A stretch of DNA of 64,000 nucleotides, taken from Intestinimonas timonensis. Lineage in GTDB: Bacteria > Bacillota > Clostridia > Oscillospirales > Oscillospiraceae. The notes under the pieces are model-generated. The model did not search any database, had not been told where the DNA came from, and worked only from the letters and a program-made list of their open reading frames with translations. Below are positions 24,477 through 32,120 of the stretch, piece by piece. Positions within the stretch are counted from its first letter, which is position 1; every line of letters starts with the position of its first letter. Location: the NCBI RefSeq assembly GCF_900626145.1, contig NZ_LR130817.1:1558095-1622094 (forward strand), written 5' to 3'. The translations under genes and the position numbers were made by a program.

Positions 24477-24845
24477 TTACAGGACCTCCTCCCGATACCA
24501 GGCCAGGATCTTCTTTTCGTACTTCTTGCGGGTCCTCTTTTTCTTGGTGTGCCGGTATCGGTTGAACGCTGGCCGGTAATAGCACGACGCCCAGCGCAGG
24601 GCGGTTTCCAGTTCGTGCTTTTCCTCAATCTGCGCTACCACTGAACGGATCCACTTTCCGAAAGCCTCCGTCACAATATCAGCCACCCGGCACACGCTTT
24701 CCCATACCGCTTGAATGTCTGCTGTTGCTTTTTTAATCTGCTCCAGGCCTATCACGATTTCCGGGCCAATAGCGGCTTCCGCCGCTATTGGTTCCCCATC
24801 CACATAGGCCGTTATTGTCTCCACGCCTTTTTCGTCAGGTCCCAT
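24477..24845 (-). CDS. Hypothetical phage-like protein
   Basis: A 122-residue protein: an acidic N-terminal half (GVETITAYVDGEPIAAEAAI), a helical middle and a strongly basic C-terminus (RYRHTKKKRTRKKYEKKILA) ending in WYREEVL. The ATG at 24845 has GGGAGGG 8 bases upstream and overlaps the preceding gene. No family recognised. The basic tail could bind nucleic acid. It shares strand and spacing with neighbours of the 23.8-25.7 kb island. Confidence 0.5.
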   Translation of the reverse strand: MGPDEKGVETITAYVDGEPIAAEAAIGPEIVIGLEQIKKATADIQAVWESVCRVADIVTEAFGKWIRSVVAQIEEKHELETALRWASCYYRPAFNRYRHTKKKRTRKKYEKKILAWYREEVL

Positions 24846-25296
24846 CCGGCCAACCCTCCCCACGTTCAAACCCCAGGAGAATGTTGTGGGCCAGTCCGTC
24901 CATTTCCTGCTGCAATGCCGTCAGGTGCAGCAACGTCCGGTAGGAAATTCCCGCTTTTTCCAGTTCCTCCTGGAATCGCTTGGCCTCCTCGATAGACCGA
25001 CGGATCGCCGTCCGCTCCTTGGCTGCGTCCTCCGCCGCAAATTTGGCCCGCATGGTTTCCAGGTCCACCTCGCCGGCGGCAATCTGCTGGCAAAACTCCA
25101 CGGCCTCCTCCCAGGTAAAGGTCATGTGTCCCGCCGTGTTTATCGTTCTTCCCGTTTTCTTCGTGTCATGGCAGCTCACGGTATAGCCTTGCTCCGGTGC
25201 GTCCCACTTTCGATAGATCCTAAAAATAATCCCGTCTTGGCGCCCGGTCATTGTCCCGCGGAATTTATGCCGCCACTTAATTTCCTTTCGTTTCAT
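24835..25296 (-). CDS. Hypothetical protein of the mobile island
   Basis: A 153-residue protein. The N-terminal half is rich in beta and aromatic residues (IIFRIYRKWDAPEQGYTVSC); the C-terminal half is a long charged helix (FAAEDAAKERTAIRRSIEEA) likely to form a coiled coil, ending LLGFERGEGWPDGT. The ATG at 25296 follows AAAGGAT. It overlaps the downstream gene by 11 bases. Not recognised; context suggests a phage or conjugative-element accessory gene. Confidence 0.5.
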   Translation of the reverse strand: MKRKEIKWRHKFRGTMTGRQDGIIFRIYRKWDAPEQGYTVSCHDTKKTGRTINTAGHMTFTWEEAVEFCQQIAAGEVDLETMRAKFAAEDAAKERTAIRRSIEEAKRFQEELEKAGISYRTLLHLTALQQEMDGLAHNILLGFERGEGWPDGT

Positions 25297-25316
25297 GGCA
25301 TATCCTTTCCGACGGC

Positions 25317-25591
25317 TCACTGTTTCGCCGTCTGTTCGCTGGCGGTGGGCTTACGGGCTTTTCTGCCCCGACGCTCCAGGGATTGCTGGACCCGGCGCTG
25401 GGCCAGTTCCGCACTATACCGCAGGCGCTGATCCGGCAACCGCGTCCCGTCCCGGCCTCGTGAAAGTTCCGTGTAGACCACAGCCAGGGACTTTCCGGTG
25501 TCCTCTGCAATTTTTTTCGGGGATAACCCTTTTCCCACATTTTTTGAATCTCCACGCGGTCCCCAATGGTCCTAAAAGCATAGTCGGCCAT
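25317..25591 (-). pseudogene. HTH regulator, frameshifted
   Basis: ATG 25591 has an excellent ribosome site (GGAGGTGAGG) and reads MADYAFRTIGDRVEIQKMWE, then leaves frame near 25521-25535 in a GGG/CCC-rich spot. The other frame continues GLSPKKIAEDTGKSLAVVYT, a clear helix-turn-helix, then a basic tail to 25317. Joining the two gives a coherent protein of about 91 residues, so one base has been lost (AAGGG versus AAGGGN). Programmed slippage is possible but less likely than decay. Confidence 0.6.
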
Positions 25592-25599
25592 GTCCTCAC

Positions 25600-25660
25600 C
25601 TCCAAACGGATAAAAAATTAGGTTACACTTGGTCGATTGACCTTGTGTAACCTAATGGTA
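25600..25660 (-). promoter_or_regulatory. Terminator-like attenuator hairpin before the HTH gene
   Basis: On the minus strand, TTAGGTTACAC and GTGTAACCTAA form an 11-bp stem, with an inner GGTC/GACC stem, directly followed by TTTTTT, ending about 18 bases before the ribosome site of the HTH gene at 25591. It may be a terminator of upstream transcription, an attenuator, or an operator or attachment site at the edge of the island. Confidence 0.5.
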
Positions 25661-25685
25661 ATGCGTGCCCACCCAGCACCTGACA

Positions 25686-25714
25686 TTGACACGGGTGGAC
25701 CCGTGGGGTATCAT
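25686..25714 (+). promoter_or_regulatory. Promoter of the 25744 gene pair
   Basis: TTGACA (25686-25691) and TATCAT (25709-25714) with 17-base spacing, 30 bases before the start codon. Confidence 0.75.
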
Positions 25715-25743
25715 GGGGGCGAACACGTGAAAGGAGATGGCCC

Positions 25744-25968
25744 ATGAAAAAGGGAAAGCTGGCAGCGCCCATTGTGGTGACGGTGCTTTTGTGCCTGTGG
25801 TTTGGGACCTGGCTGGTCATGGCCTGGTCGGCGCCGGGGCTGACGCTGTGGGCCAAGCTGCTGGGGACAGTGATCCCCCTGGCCCTCATCGGCGTGTCCC
25901 TGTACGTACTGGCCGAACGGATCAAAGAGATAAGGAGCGGTGACGAAGATGATCTTGACCACTACTGA
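25744..25968 (+). CDS. Small two-span membrane protein
   Basis: A 74-residue protein with two hydrophobic spans (PIVVTVLLCLWFGTWLVMAW and LLGTVIPLALIGVSLYVLAE) and an acidic C-terminal tail (SGDEDDLDHY). It overlaps the YbjQ-family gene by 20 bases. Small membrane partners of this kind often accompany YbjQ proteins, and the pair is probably co-translated. Function unknown. Confidence 0.75.
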   Translation: MKKGKLAAPIVVTVLLCLWFGTWLVMAWSAPGLTLWAKLLGTVIPLALIGVSLYVLAERIKEIRSGDEDDLDHY

Positions 25969-26260
25969 GACCATTTCCGGCAAGGAGCTGAAGACCCTGG
26001 GCCTGGTCCGGGGCAGCACCATCCAGTCCAAAAACATCGGCAAGGACATCACTCAGGGCTTCAAGACCCTGGTGGGCGGCGAGCTGAAGGCCTACACCGA
26101 GATGATGAACGAGGCCCGGGCCCTGGCCACCAAGCGCATGGTGGAGGATGCGGAGCAGATGGGCGCCGACGCGGTGGTGTGCATGCGCTACGCCTCGGCC
26201 GCTGTGATGCAGGGTGCGGCGGAGGTCATCGCCTATGGTACCGCCGTGAAGTTTAAATAA
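25949..26260 (+). CDS. YbjQ/UPF0145 family protein
   Basis: A 103-residue protein of the YbjQ (UPF0145, heavy-metal-binding-like) family. The signature runs LTTTETISGKELKTLGLVRG, then ARALATKRMVEDAEQMGADA and VVCMRYASA. The ATG at 25949 is 11 bases after AAGGAG; a GTG 9 bases earlier is too close. Members form small pentameric beta-rich assemblies of unsettled role. It forms a two-gene unit with the overlapping membrane protein. Confidence 0.88.
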   Translation: MILTTTETISGKELKTLGLVRGSTIQSKNIGKDITQGFKTLVGGELKAYTEMMNEARALATKRMVEDAEQMGADAVVCMRYASAAVMQGAAEVIAYGTAVKFK

Positions 26261-26264
26261 GACA

Positions 26265-26580
26265 GAACAGAAAAACAGCCTCGGCGTCCATCGGACGCCG
26301 GGGCTCAGGTTGTCGAAAAAGGGCATATACGTCAGATTTTGTGCAAGAGCCTCGCAGAGTTCCGTCGTCCGCAGACGACGGAATCAAGTACAGTCTGTTT
26401 TTTCCGGGGACATGTGCCTCGGAAAAAACACTGCTCAGGCCGCAAACGTGCGAGCGAAGCGAGTGCGATGCAGCGGCCTGCATCTTTTCGAAAAAATGCC
26501 TGCATTTTTGAGAGAGCCTGTCGACTTTGTCGACAGGCTCAGCCTCGGCGTCCATCGGACGCCGGGGCTGTCAGCGTTGT
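26265..26580. repeat. Hairpin-rich intergenic repeat element
   Basis: A 30-bp sequence (CAGCCTCGGCGTCCATCGGA plus ten more bases) occurs twice in direct orientation, at 26276-26305 and 26540-26569, and each copy is itself a hairpin (CGGCGTCC/GGACGCCG). Between them lie further perfect stems: TTCCGTCGTC/GACGACGGAA at about 26360-26384, TTTTTTCCG/CGGAAAAAA at about 26398-26428, and CCTGTCGAC/GTCGACAGG at 26518-26538. No gene is seen. It may be a mobile non-coding repeat, and its right end also acts as the asnA terminator. Confidence 0.65.
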
Positions 26581-26606
26581 TGGGATAGATCCGTGGGGCA
26601 ACGGGC

Positions 26607-27620
26607 TTACAGGAGGATGACGCCGGCCTCCTGGCAGACCCGGAGGGTCTCATCGTCCCACACGCTGGCCTGGACCTCACCGATGTGGGCCTTGCCCAGG
26701 AGCTGGACGCACAGCCGGGACTGGCCGATGCCGCCGCCGATGGTGAGGGGGAGCTCACCGGCCAGCAGGGCCTTGTGGAAGGGGAGTGTCCGGCGGTCAT
26801 CGCAGCCGGCGATGGTGAGCTGACGGTCCATGGCGGCGGGGTCCACACGGATGCCCATGGAGGAGAGCTCCAGGGCCTTGCCCATGACGGAATTCCACAC
26901 CAGAATGTCGCCGTTGAGGGTCCAGTCGTCGTAGTCGGGTGCACGGCCGTCGTGGGGCTTGCCCGACTTGAGGGCGCCGCCGATCTGCATGAGGAAGGTG
27001 GTGGGGTGCTCCTTCACCCAGGCGTTCTCCCGCTCCTTGGGAGAGAGCTCAGGCCAGCGGTCCTCCAGCTCCTGAGTGGTGACGAAGCTCACGTCCCGGC
27101 TCACCTCGGGGAGAGACATGAGCTGGGGGAACATGGAACGGATGGTGGCCTGGGTCTGGCAGACCGCCTCCACGATGGTGGTCACGGTGTGCTTGAGGTA
27201 GTCCACATTTCGGTCCCGGGGGGCGATGACCTTCTCCCAGTCCCACTGGTCCACGTAGATGGAGTGGAGGTTGTCGGGCTGCTCATCCCGGCGGATGGCG
27301 TTCATGTCGGTGTAGAGGCCCTCGCCCACGGAGAACTGGTAGCGGTGGAGGGCCATGCGCTTCCACTTGGCCAGGGAGTGGACCACCTGGGCATCCCGGC
27401 CGGCGGCGGGAATGTCGAAGGTGACGGCCCGCTCCACACCGTTGAGGTCGTCGTTGAGGCCGGTGCTGGCCTCAACGAAGAGGGGAGCGGAGACCCGGCG
27501 CAGATTGAGGGCACCGCCCAGGGTGTCCTCGAAAAGGCGCTTGAGAAGGCCAATGGCCTTCTGGGTATCATAGAGGTTGAGCCGGGGGGCGTAGCCCTCG
27601 GGGATGTAGGACTGGTCCAT
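26607..27620 (-). CDS. asnA: Aspartate-ammonia ligase (asparagine synthetase A)
   Basis: A 337-residue class II-tRNA-synthetase-like enzyme making asparagine from aspartate, ammonia and ATP. Family blocks include YDTQKAIGLLKRLFEDTLGG, LRRVSAPLFVEASTGLNDDL, HSLAKWKRMALHRY, GLYTDMNAIRRDE, DQWDWEKVI and the C-terminal GGGIGQSRLCVQLLGKAHIG. Length matches the about 330-residue norm. A good minus-strand promoter lies at 27657-27685, and the repeat element follows the stop. Confidence 0.95.
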   Translation of the reverse strand: MDQSYIPEGYAPRLNLYDTQKAIGLLKRLFEDTLGGALNLRRVSAPLFVEASTGLNDDLNGVERAVTFDIPAAGRDAQVVHSLAKWKRMALHRYQFSVGEGLYTDMNAIRRDEQPDNLHSIYVDQWDWEKVIAPRDRNVDYLKHTVTTIVEAVCQTQATIRSMFPQLMSLPEVSRDVSFVTTQELEDRWPELSPKERENAWVKEHPTTFLMQIGGALKSGKPHDGRAPDYDDWTLNGDILVWNSVMGKALELSSMGIRVDPAAMDRQLTIAGCDDRRTLPFHKALLAGELPLTIGGGIGQSRLCVQLLGKAHIGEVQASVWDDETLRVCQEAGVILL

Positions 27621-27656
27621 AGGATGGTGGCTCCTTTATGTCAAAGTATCGGAGCT

Positions 27657-27685
27657 ATTATAATATGGTGTGGAAGGAATTGCAA
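27657..27685 (-). promoter_or_regulatory. Promoter of asnA
   Basis: On the minus strand TTGCAA (27680-27685) and TATAAT (27657-27662) are spaced by 17 bases, 37 bases before the ATG. Confidence 0.75.
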
Positions 27686-27730
27686 GGAAAAAGGCAGTGG
27701 TTACAGTCAGGTGCTGGGTGAAAAAAGCAC

Positions 27731-27759
27731 TTGACAAACACCTATTATAGTGATAGAAT
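27731..27759 (+). promoter_or_regulatory. Promoter of the infC-rpmI-rplT operon
   Basis: TTGACA (27731-27736) and TAGAAT (27754-27759) with 17-base spacing. Transcription would begin about 27766, giving a leader of roughly 165 bases. Confidence 0.8.
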
Positions 27760-27765
27760 GCTTAC

Positions 27766-27915
27766 CGCAAAACAAAGCAGGAGCGGTACCCCCGTCCTCA
27801 CCTCCAGCCACCGGCAAAGAGGTCAACATGGAAAAAATTCCGCCGCCTTCGCGGCGTGGTTTTGACTTGTCGATTGCGGGTACCCTTCTAGGGTGTCCGC
27901 GTTTTATTTTGATTA
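27766..27915 (+). ncRNA. L20-type leader of the IF3 operon
   Basis: The leader before infC holds two stems, CGCCGC/GCGGCG near 27840-27855 and GCGGGTACCCT/AGGGTGTCCGC at 27876-27900, the latter followed by GTTTTATTTT like a rho-independent terminator. Firmicute infC operons are controlled by ribosomal protein L20 through such a leader. The fit in place and form is good, but assignment to the Rfam class is by context, not by covariance search. Confidence 0.65.
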
Positions 27916-27929
27916 GGAGGTGCTTTCGT

Positions 27930-28469
27930 ATCAGCAACATGAGTCATCAGATCAACGACGAGATCCGGGATCGTGAAGTCCGCCTGATCTCCGACACCGG
28001 AGAGCAGCTGGGCATCATGTCGGCCCGGGAGGCCCTGGCCAAGGCCGAGGAGGCCAACCTGGACCTGGTGAAGATCTCTCCTACCGCCAATCCTCCCGTG
28101 TGCAAGCTTATGGACTACGGCAAGTTCAAGTTCGAGCAGGCCAAGCGGGAGAAGGAGGCCAGGAAGAACCAGCGCGTCGTGGAGATCAAAGAAGTGCGCA
28201 TGTCTCCCGGCATCGATGTCAACGACTTCAACGTCAAGCTCCGCAATGCTCAGAAGTTTCTGGCCGAGGGCAACCGTGTGAAGGCCACCGTCCGCTTCCG
28301 CGGCCGTGAGATGGCCCACACCGATATCGGCAAGAAGCTCCTGCTGAAGTTCGCGGAGGACTGCGGCGAGGTCGCCGTCATGGACAAGGAGCCCAAGCTG
28401 GAAGGCCGCCACATGAACATGTTCCTGTCTCCGAAGGTCTCTAAGGACGCCAAGGAAGCCACAAAGTAA
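27930..28469 (+). CDS. infC: Translation initiation factor IF-3, ATC start
   Basis: A 179-residue IF3 with N-domain (INDEIRDREVRLISDTGEQL), linker, and C-domain (EVRMSPGIDVNDFNVKLRNA; VKATVRFRGREM). The ribosome site AGGAGGTG at 27915-27922 is 7 bases from ATC at 27930 and 16 from the first ATG at 27939, so initiation at the rare codon ATC is favoured. IF3 genes classically use AUU/AUC/AUA and IF3 represses its own translation through that codon. It leads the infC-rpmI-rplT operon. Confidence 0.93.
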   Translation: MSNMSHQINDEIRDREVRLISDTGEQLGIMSAREALAKAEEANLDLVKISPTANPPVCKLMDYGKFKFEQAKREKEARKNQRVVEIKEVRMSPGIDVNDFNVKLRNAQKFLAEGNRVKATVRFRGREMAHTDIGKKLLLKFAEDCGEVAVMDKEPKLEGRHMNMFLSPKVSKDAKEATK

Positions 28470-28488
28470 AAAAAAGGAGTCAACTGAT

Positions 28489-28698
28489 ATGGCTAAGATC
28501 AAGCTGAAAACCCACAGCGGCGCGAAGAAGAGATTCAGCCTCACCAAGACCGGCAAGGTCAAGCGCGCCCACGCCTTCAAGTCCCACCTCCTCAACGGCC
28601 ACGGCAAGGATACCAAGCGCAAGAGAGGCCTCCGCGCCGGCGCTTATGCGGACAAGACCAACGAGCCCGCCATCAAGCGCATGATCCCCTATAAATAA
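28489..28698 (+). CDS. rpmI: 50S ribosomal protein L35
   Basis: A 69-residue, highly basic protein with the L35 signature KLKTHSGAKKRFSLTKTGKV and the conserved RAHAFKSHLL segment. It sits 19 bases after infC and 36 before rplT, the universal order of this operon. The tail is a few residues longer than in Bacillus. Confidence 0.97.
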   Translation: MAKIKLKTHSGAKKRFSLTKTGKVKRAHAFKSHLLNGHGKDTKRKRGLRAGAYADKTNEPAIKRMIPYK

Positions 28699-28734
28699 GA
28701 ACTTTTTTACCATAACATAGGAGGCTAATCGACA

Positions 28735-29091
28735 ATGGCTAGAGTCAAAGGCGCAATGATGACGCGCAAGAGAAGAAATAAGATCCTGAAGCTGGCTAAG
28801 GGCTACTGGGGCGCTAAGAGCAAGCACTTCAAGATGGCCAACGAGCAGGTCATGAAGTCCCTGAAGTACGCCTACATCGGCCGCCGGCTGAAGAAGCGTG
28901 ACATCCGCTCCCTGTGGATCACCCGCATCTCCGCTGCCTGCAAGATGAACGGCATGAACTACTCCACCTTCATGAACGGCCTGAAGAAGGCCGGCGTGAC
29001 CATCAACCGCAAGATGCTCGCCGAGATGGCTGTCAACGACAAGGCCGCCTTCACCCAGCTCACCGAGCTGGCCAAGTCCAAGCTGGCCTGA
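28735..29091 (+). CDS. rplT: 50S ribosomal protein L20
   Basis: A 118-residue L20: N-terminal basic extension [60 protein letters not shown] and the globular C-domain. L20 is needed early in 50S assembly, and its C-domain binds the operon leader for feedback. A terminator follows. Confidence 0.97.
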   Translation: MARVKGAMMTRKRRNKILKLAKGYWGAKSKHFKMANEQVMKSLKYAYIGRRLKKRDIRSLWITRISAACKMNGMNYSTFMNGLKKAGVTINRKMLAEMAVNDKAAFTQLTELAKSKLA

Positions 29092-29105
29092 GTCCTTTGA
29101 GGCAT

Positions 29106-29140
29106 GAATTCCCCAGTCCAACGGGCTGGGGAATTTTTTT
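29106..29140 (+). terminator. Terminator of the IF3 operon
   Basis: AATTCCCCAG pairs with CTGGGGAATT around TCCAACGGG, then TTTTT. Confidence 0.9.
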
Positions 29141-29226
29141 GCCCATTTTTCCCTCTCTCTTGCCAGATTCCAACAAAAGGATTAAAATAGTTTTGATCGA
29201 AGACATTGAGTGGGAGGAACCTTTCC

Positions 29227-30510
29227 GTGAATCAGAACGATCCCCGTTACGCGGCCTATCTCCGCATTCTGGCCGAGGAGCTGGTGCCCGCCATGGGCTG
29301 TACTGAGCCCATCTCCATCTCCTTCTGCGCCGCCAAGGCCCGGGGGCTGCTGGACACGCTCCCCGAAGCCATCACGGTGGCGGCCAGCGGCAATATCATC
29401 AAGAACGTAAAGAGCGTGGTAGTCCCCAACACCGGCGGTCGGAAGGGCATCGAGACTGCCGCCGCCGTGGGCGTGGTGGCTGGCGACCCCAACCGGGAGC
29501 TGGAGGTCATCGCCTCTGTCACCCCAGAACAAAGGGAAGCCTTGGGCCACTATCTGGAGACCACTCCCATCCAGGTCCTCCCTGCCGACACCGACCTGGT
29601 GCTGGATGTCACCGTCACCGTCCAGGGTGGCGATCACACCGCCTCGGTCCGGGTGGCCAACCAGCACACCAACATCGTGTCCATGGTGAAGGATGGCGAG
29701 ACACTTTTTGAGGCTCCCGCCGTGGGCTGCGGCACCACCCCCGCCGCCTCCCCCGACCGGGCCCTCATGGACTTTGACGACATCTACGACTTTGCAGACA
29801 CGGTGGACATCGAGGATGTGAAGCCTCTGCTGGACCGCCAGATCGCCTACAACACCGCCATTTCCCAGGAGGGGCTCCATGGCAACTGGGGCGCCAATAT
29901 CGGCTCCACCCTCCTGAAGATCTACGGAGACGATGTGAAAATCCGTGCCCGTGCGGCGGCTGCCGCCGGCTCCGACGCCCGGATGAGCGGCTGTGAGCTG
30001 CCCGTGGTCATCAACTCCGGCAGCGGCAACCAGGGTATGACGGTCTCCCTGCCTGTCATTGAGTATGCCAAGGAGCTGAACAGCCCCCCGGAGCGGCTCT
30101 ACCGGGCTCTCACCCTCTCCAACCTCACCGCCATTTATCAGAAGGAGGGCATCGGCCGCCTGTCCGCCTACTGTGGTGCCGTCAGCGCCGGAGCCAGTGC
30201 CGGAGCCGGCATCGCCTACCTGCTGGGCGGTGGGCGGGCGGAGGCCGCCCACACCATCGTCAACGCTCTGGCCATCACCTCCGGCATCATCTGCGACGGC
30301 GCCAAGGCATCCTGCGCCGGCAAGATCGCCGCCGCCGTAGATGCCGGTATTCTGGGCTACTACATGTATCTGAATGGTCAGGAGTTCCACGGCGGGGACG
30401 GCATCATCTCAAAGGGCATCGAGTCCACCCTCCGCAACGTGACCCGTTTGGGCAAGGAGGGCATGAAGGAGACCGACGAAGAGATCATCCGCATCATGAC
30501 CGGCTGCTGA
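29227..30510 (+). CDS. UPF0597 / L-cysteine desulfidase-like iron-sulfur enzyme
   Basis: A 427-residue protein of the serine-dehydratase-alpha/CyuA superfamily. Cysteine motifs fit a 4Fe-4S dehydratase: EELVPAMGCTEPISISFCAA near the start, RMSGCELPVVINSGSGNQGM mid-protein, and ITSGIICDGAKASCAGKIAA. The closest functional relatives (CyuA, YhaM) degrade L-cysteine to pyruvate, ammonia and sulfide under anaerobiosis; serine is an alternative substrate. GTG 29227 is the start because GGGAGG lies about 10 bases upstream. The gene is monocistronic between two terminators. Confidence 0.85.
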   Translation: MNQNDPRYAAYLRILAEELVPAMGCTEPISISFCAAKARGLLDTLPEAITVAASGNIIKNVKSVVVPNTGGRKGIETAAAVGVVAGDPNRELEVIASVTPEQREALGHYLETTPIQVLPADTDLVLDVTVTVQGGDHTASVRVANQHTNIVSMVKDGETLFEAPAVGCGTTPAASPDRALMDFDDIYDFADTVDIEDVKPLLDRQIAYNTAISQEGLHGNWGANIGSTLLKIYGDDVKIRARAAAAAGSDARMSGCELPVVINSGSGNQGMTVSLPVIEYAKELNSPPERLYRALTLSNLTAIYQKEGIGRLSAYCGAVSAGASAGAGIAYLLGGGRAEAAHTIVNALAITSGIICDGAKASCAGKIAAAVDAGILGYYMYLNGQEFHGGDGIISKGIESTLRNVTRLGKEGMKETDEEIIRIMTGC

Positions 30511-30532
30511 ACATGCTCAGAATATAGAAAAA

Positions 30533-30563
30533 GACCTCCCGCCGATGGCGGGAGGTCTTTTTT
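30533..30563. terminator. Bidirectional terminator between 29227 gene and rnf operon
   Basis: GACCTCCCGCC and GGCGGGAGGTC form the stem. TTTTTT follows on the plus strand and TTTTTC on the minus strand, so it ends both converging units. Confidence 0.9.
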
Positions 30564-30584
30564 GCAGTTGATAGGGCCGGAGCC

Positions 30585-31496
30585 TTACTCCTTGGTCTCC
30601 GCCTTGGGGGCCTCGGCGGCCTCAGCGGCGGGAGCAGCAGCCTTGGGGGCGTCAGGAGCGGCAGCGGGCTTGGGAGCCGCGGGCTTGACCTCAGGCACCT
30701 TGCCATCCACGGTGATCAGCTTGCGGGGGCACTTCTGAGCGCAGATGCCGCAGCCGATGCACTTGTCGTAGTCGATGACGGCCAGATTGTTGACCATGGT
30801 GATGGCTTCCTTGGGGCAGGACTTGGCGCACAGAGAGCAGCCGATACAGCCGTTGGAGCAGACCTTGGTGACGGCAGGACCCTTGTCCTTGGAGGAGCAG
30901 GGGATGGTGACGTGCTTCTTGGTCTTGTAGGGCTCCAGGGCGATGATGTGACGGGGGCAGATGTCCACGCACTGGTTGCAGGCCTTACACTTGTCCACGT
31001 CCACCTTGGCCACACCGTCAATGACGTGAATGGCATCAAAGGGGCAGGCCTTTTCACAGGACCCCATGCCCAGGCAGCCATAGTCGCAACTCAGGGGACC
31101 GCCGCCGGGGAGGCGGGCAGCCGCCACGCAGTCATGGACGCCGATGTACTCGTACTTCTGGTGGGCGGCGCCACAGCCGGAGCAGTGGACGGTGGCCACC
31201 ATCTTGACGCTCTCGCCAGCGGCCACGCCCATGATCTCACCGATCTGAGCAGCCACAGCAGCACCGCCGGCAGCACACTTGTTGACGGGCGCCTCGCCCT
31301 TCACCACGGCTGCAGCGTAACCGCCGCAGCCGGCATAGCCGCAGCCGCCGCAGTTGGCGCCGGGCAGGCAGCCGATGATGGCCTCTTCACGGGGGTCCAC
31401 CTCAACGGCGAACACACGGGAAGCGAAGGCCAGCACGGCGCCGAAGACCAGACCCAGTCCACCCAGGACCAGGAACGCAAATAAAACCAGATTCAT
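30585..31496 (-). CDS. rnfB: Rnf complex subunit B (ferredoxin-like)
   Basis: A 303-residue electron-entry subunit of the Rnf ferredoxin:NAD+ oxidoreductase. An N-terminal membrane anchor is followed by the 4Fe-4S motif CLPGANCGGCGYAGCGGYA and then several CxxCxxCxxxCP clusters, including CKACNQCVDICPRHI, CIGCSLCAKSCPKE and CIGCGICAQKCPRK. A C-terminal Ala/Pro/Glu-rich tail of about 35 residues is an extension not needed for the fold. It is last in rnfCDGEAB. Confidence 0.95.
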   Translation of the reverse strand: MNLVLFAFLVLGGLGLVFGAVLAFASRVFAVEVDPREEAIIGCLPGANCGGCGYAGCGGYAAAVVKGEAPVNKCAAGGAAVAAQIGEIMGVAAGESVKMVATVHCSGCGAAHQKYEYIGVHDCVAAARLPGGGPLSCDYGCLGMGSCEKACPFDAIHVIDGVAKVDVDKCKACNQCVDICPRHIIALEPYKTKKHVTIPCSSKDKGPAVTKVCSNGCIGCSLCAKSCPKEAITMVNNLAVIDYDKCIGCGICAQKCPRKLITVDGKVPEVKPAAPKPAAAPDAPKAAAPAAEAAEAPKAETKE

Positions 31497-31508
31497 TTCA
31501 GCCCCTCC

Positions 31509-32120
31509 TTAAAACACGCTCAGGCCGCTGAAGCCCATGAAGGCCAGAGCGATGAGGCCGGCGGTGACCAGAGCGATGGGGAAGCCCTCAAAAGCCTTGG
31601 GGCAGTCCATGGTGGCGTCCAGGCGCTCACGGACACTGGCGAAGAGGAAGATGGCCAGCAGGAAGCCCAGGCCGCCGGTGATGCCGTAGACAACGCTCTC
31701 GATGAAGTTGTAGTTGTTCTGCACGTTCAGCAGCACCACGCCCAGCACGGCGCAGTTGGTGGTGATGAGGGGCAGATAGATACCGAGAGCCTGATACAGG
31801 GAGGGGACGTTCTTCTTCAGGAACATCTCCACGAACTGCACCAGAGAGGCGATGACCAGGATGAAGGCGATGGTCTGCATGAAGGCCAGGTTGGGGCCGT
31901 CGCCGAAGATGGCGGGGTTCACCAGCAGATACTCGTTGATGATCCAGCACACGGCGGAGGCCAGACCCATGACGAAGGTCACGGCCAGGCCCATGCCCAG
32001 AGCAGTGTCGACCTTTTTGGACACGCCCATGAAGGGGCAGATGCCCAGGAACTGGGAGAAGATAAAGTTATTGACCAGGATAGCGCCCAGGGCGATGGAA
32101 AAGAGCTGTGTCACGTCCAT
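31509..32120 (-). CDS. rnfA: Rnf complex subunit A
   Basis: A 203-residue integral membrane subunit with six spans, homologous to RnfE and NqrE/NqrD. The N-terminal NNFIFSQFLGICPFMGVSKK and TNCAVLGVVLLN carry the half-span cysteines that bind the in-membrane Fe-S centre shared with RnfE. The start ATG shares a base with the rnfE stop (TAATG), indicating translational coupling. Confidence 0.96.
   Translation of the reverse strand: MDVTQLFSIALGAILVNNFIFSQFLGICPFMGVSKKVDTALGMGLAVTFVMGLASAVCWIINEYLLVNPAIFGDGPNLAFMQTIAFILVIASLVQFVEMFLKKNVPSLYQALGIYLPLITTNCAVLGVVLLNVQNNYNFIESVVYGITGGLGFLLAIFLFASVRERLDATMDCPKAFEGFPIALVTAGLIALAFMGFSGLSVF

Noticed and set aside
27750..27929. Upstream extension of infC in the same frame
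   Set aside because: The frame is open through the promoter -10 box and L20 leader, but no ribosome site supports it and the IF3 family N-terminus begins at about 27939.
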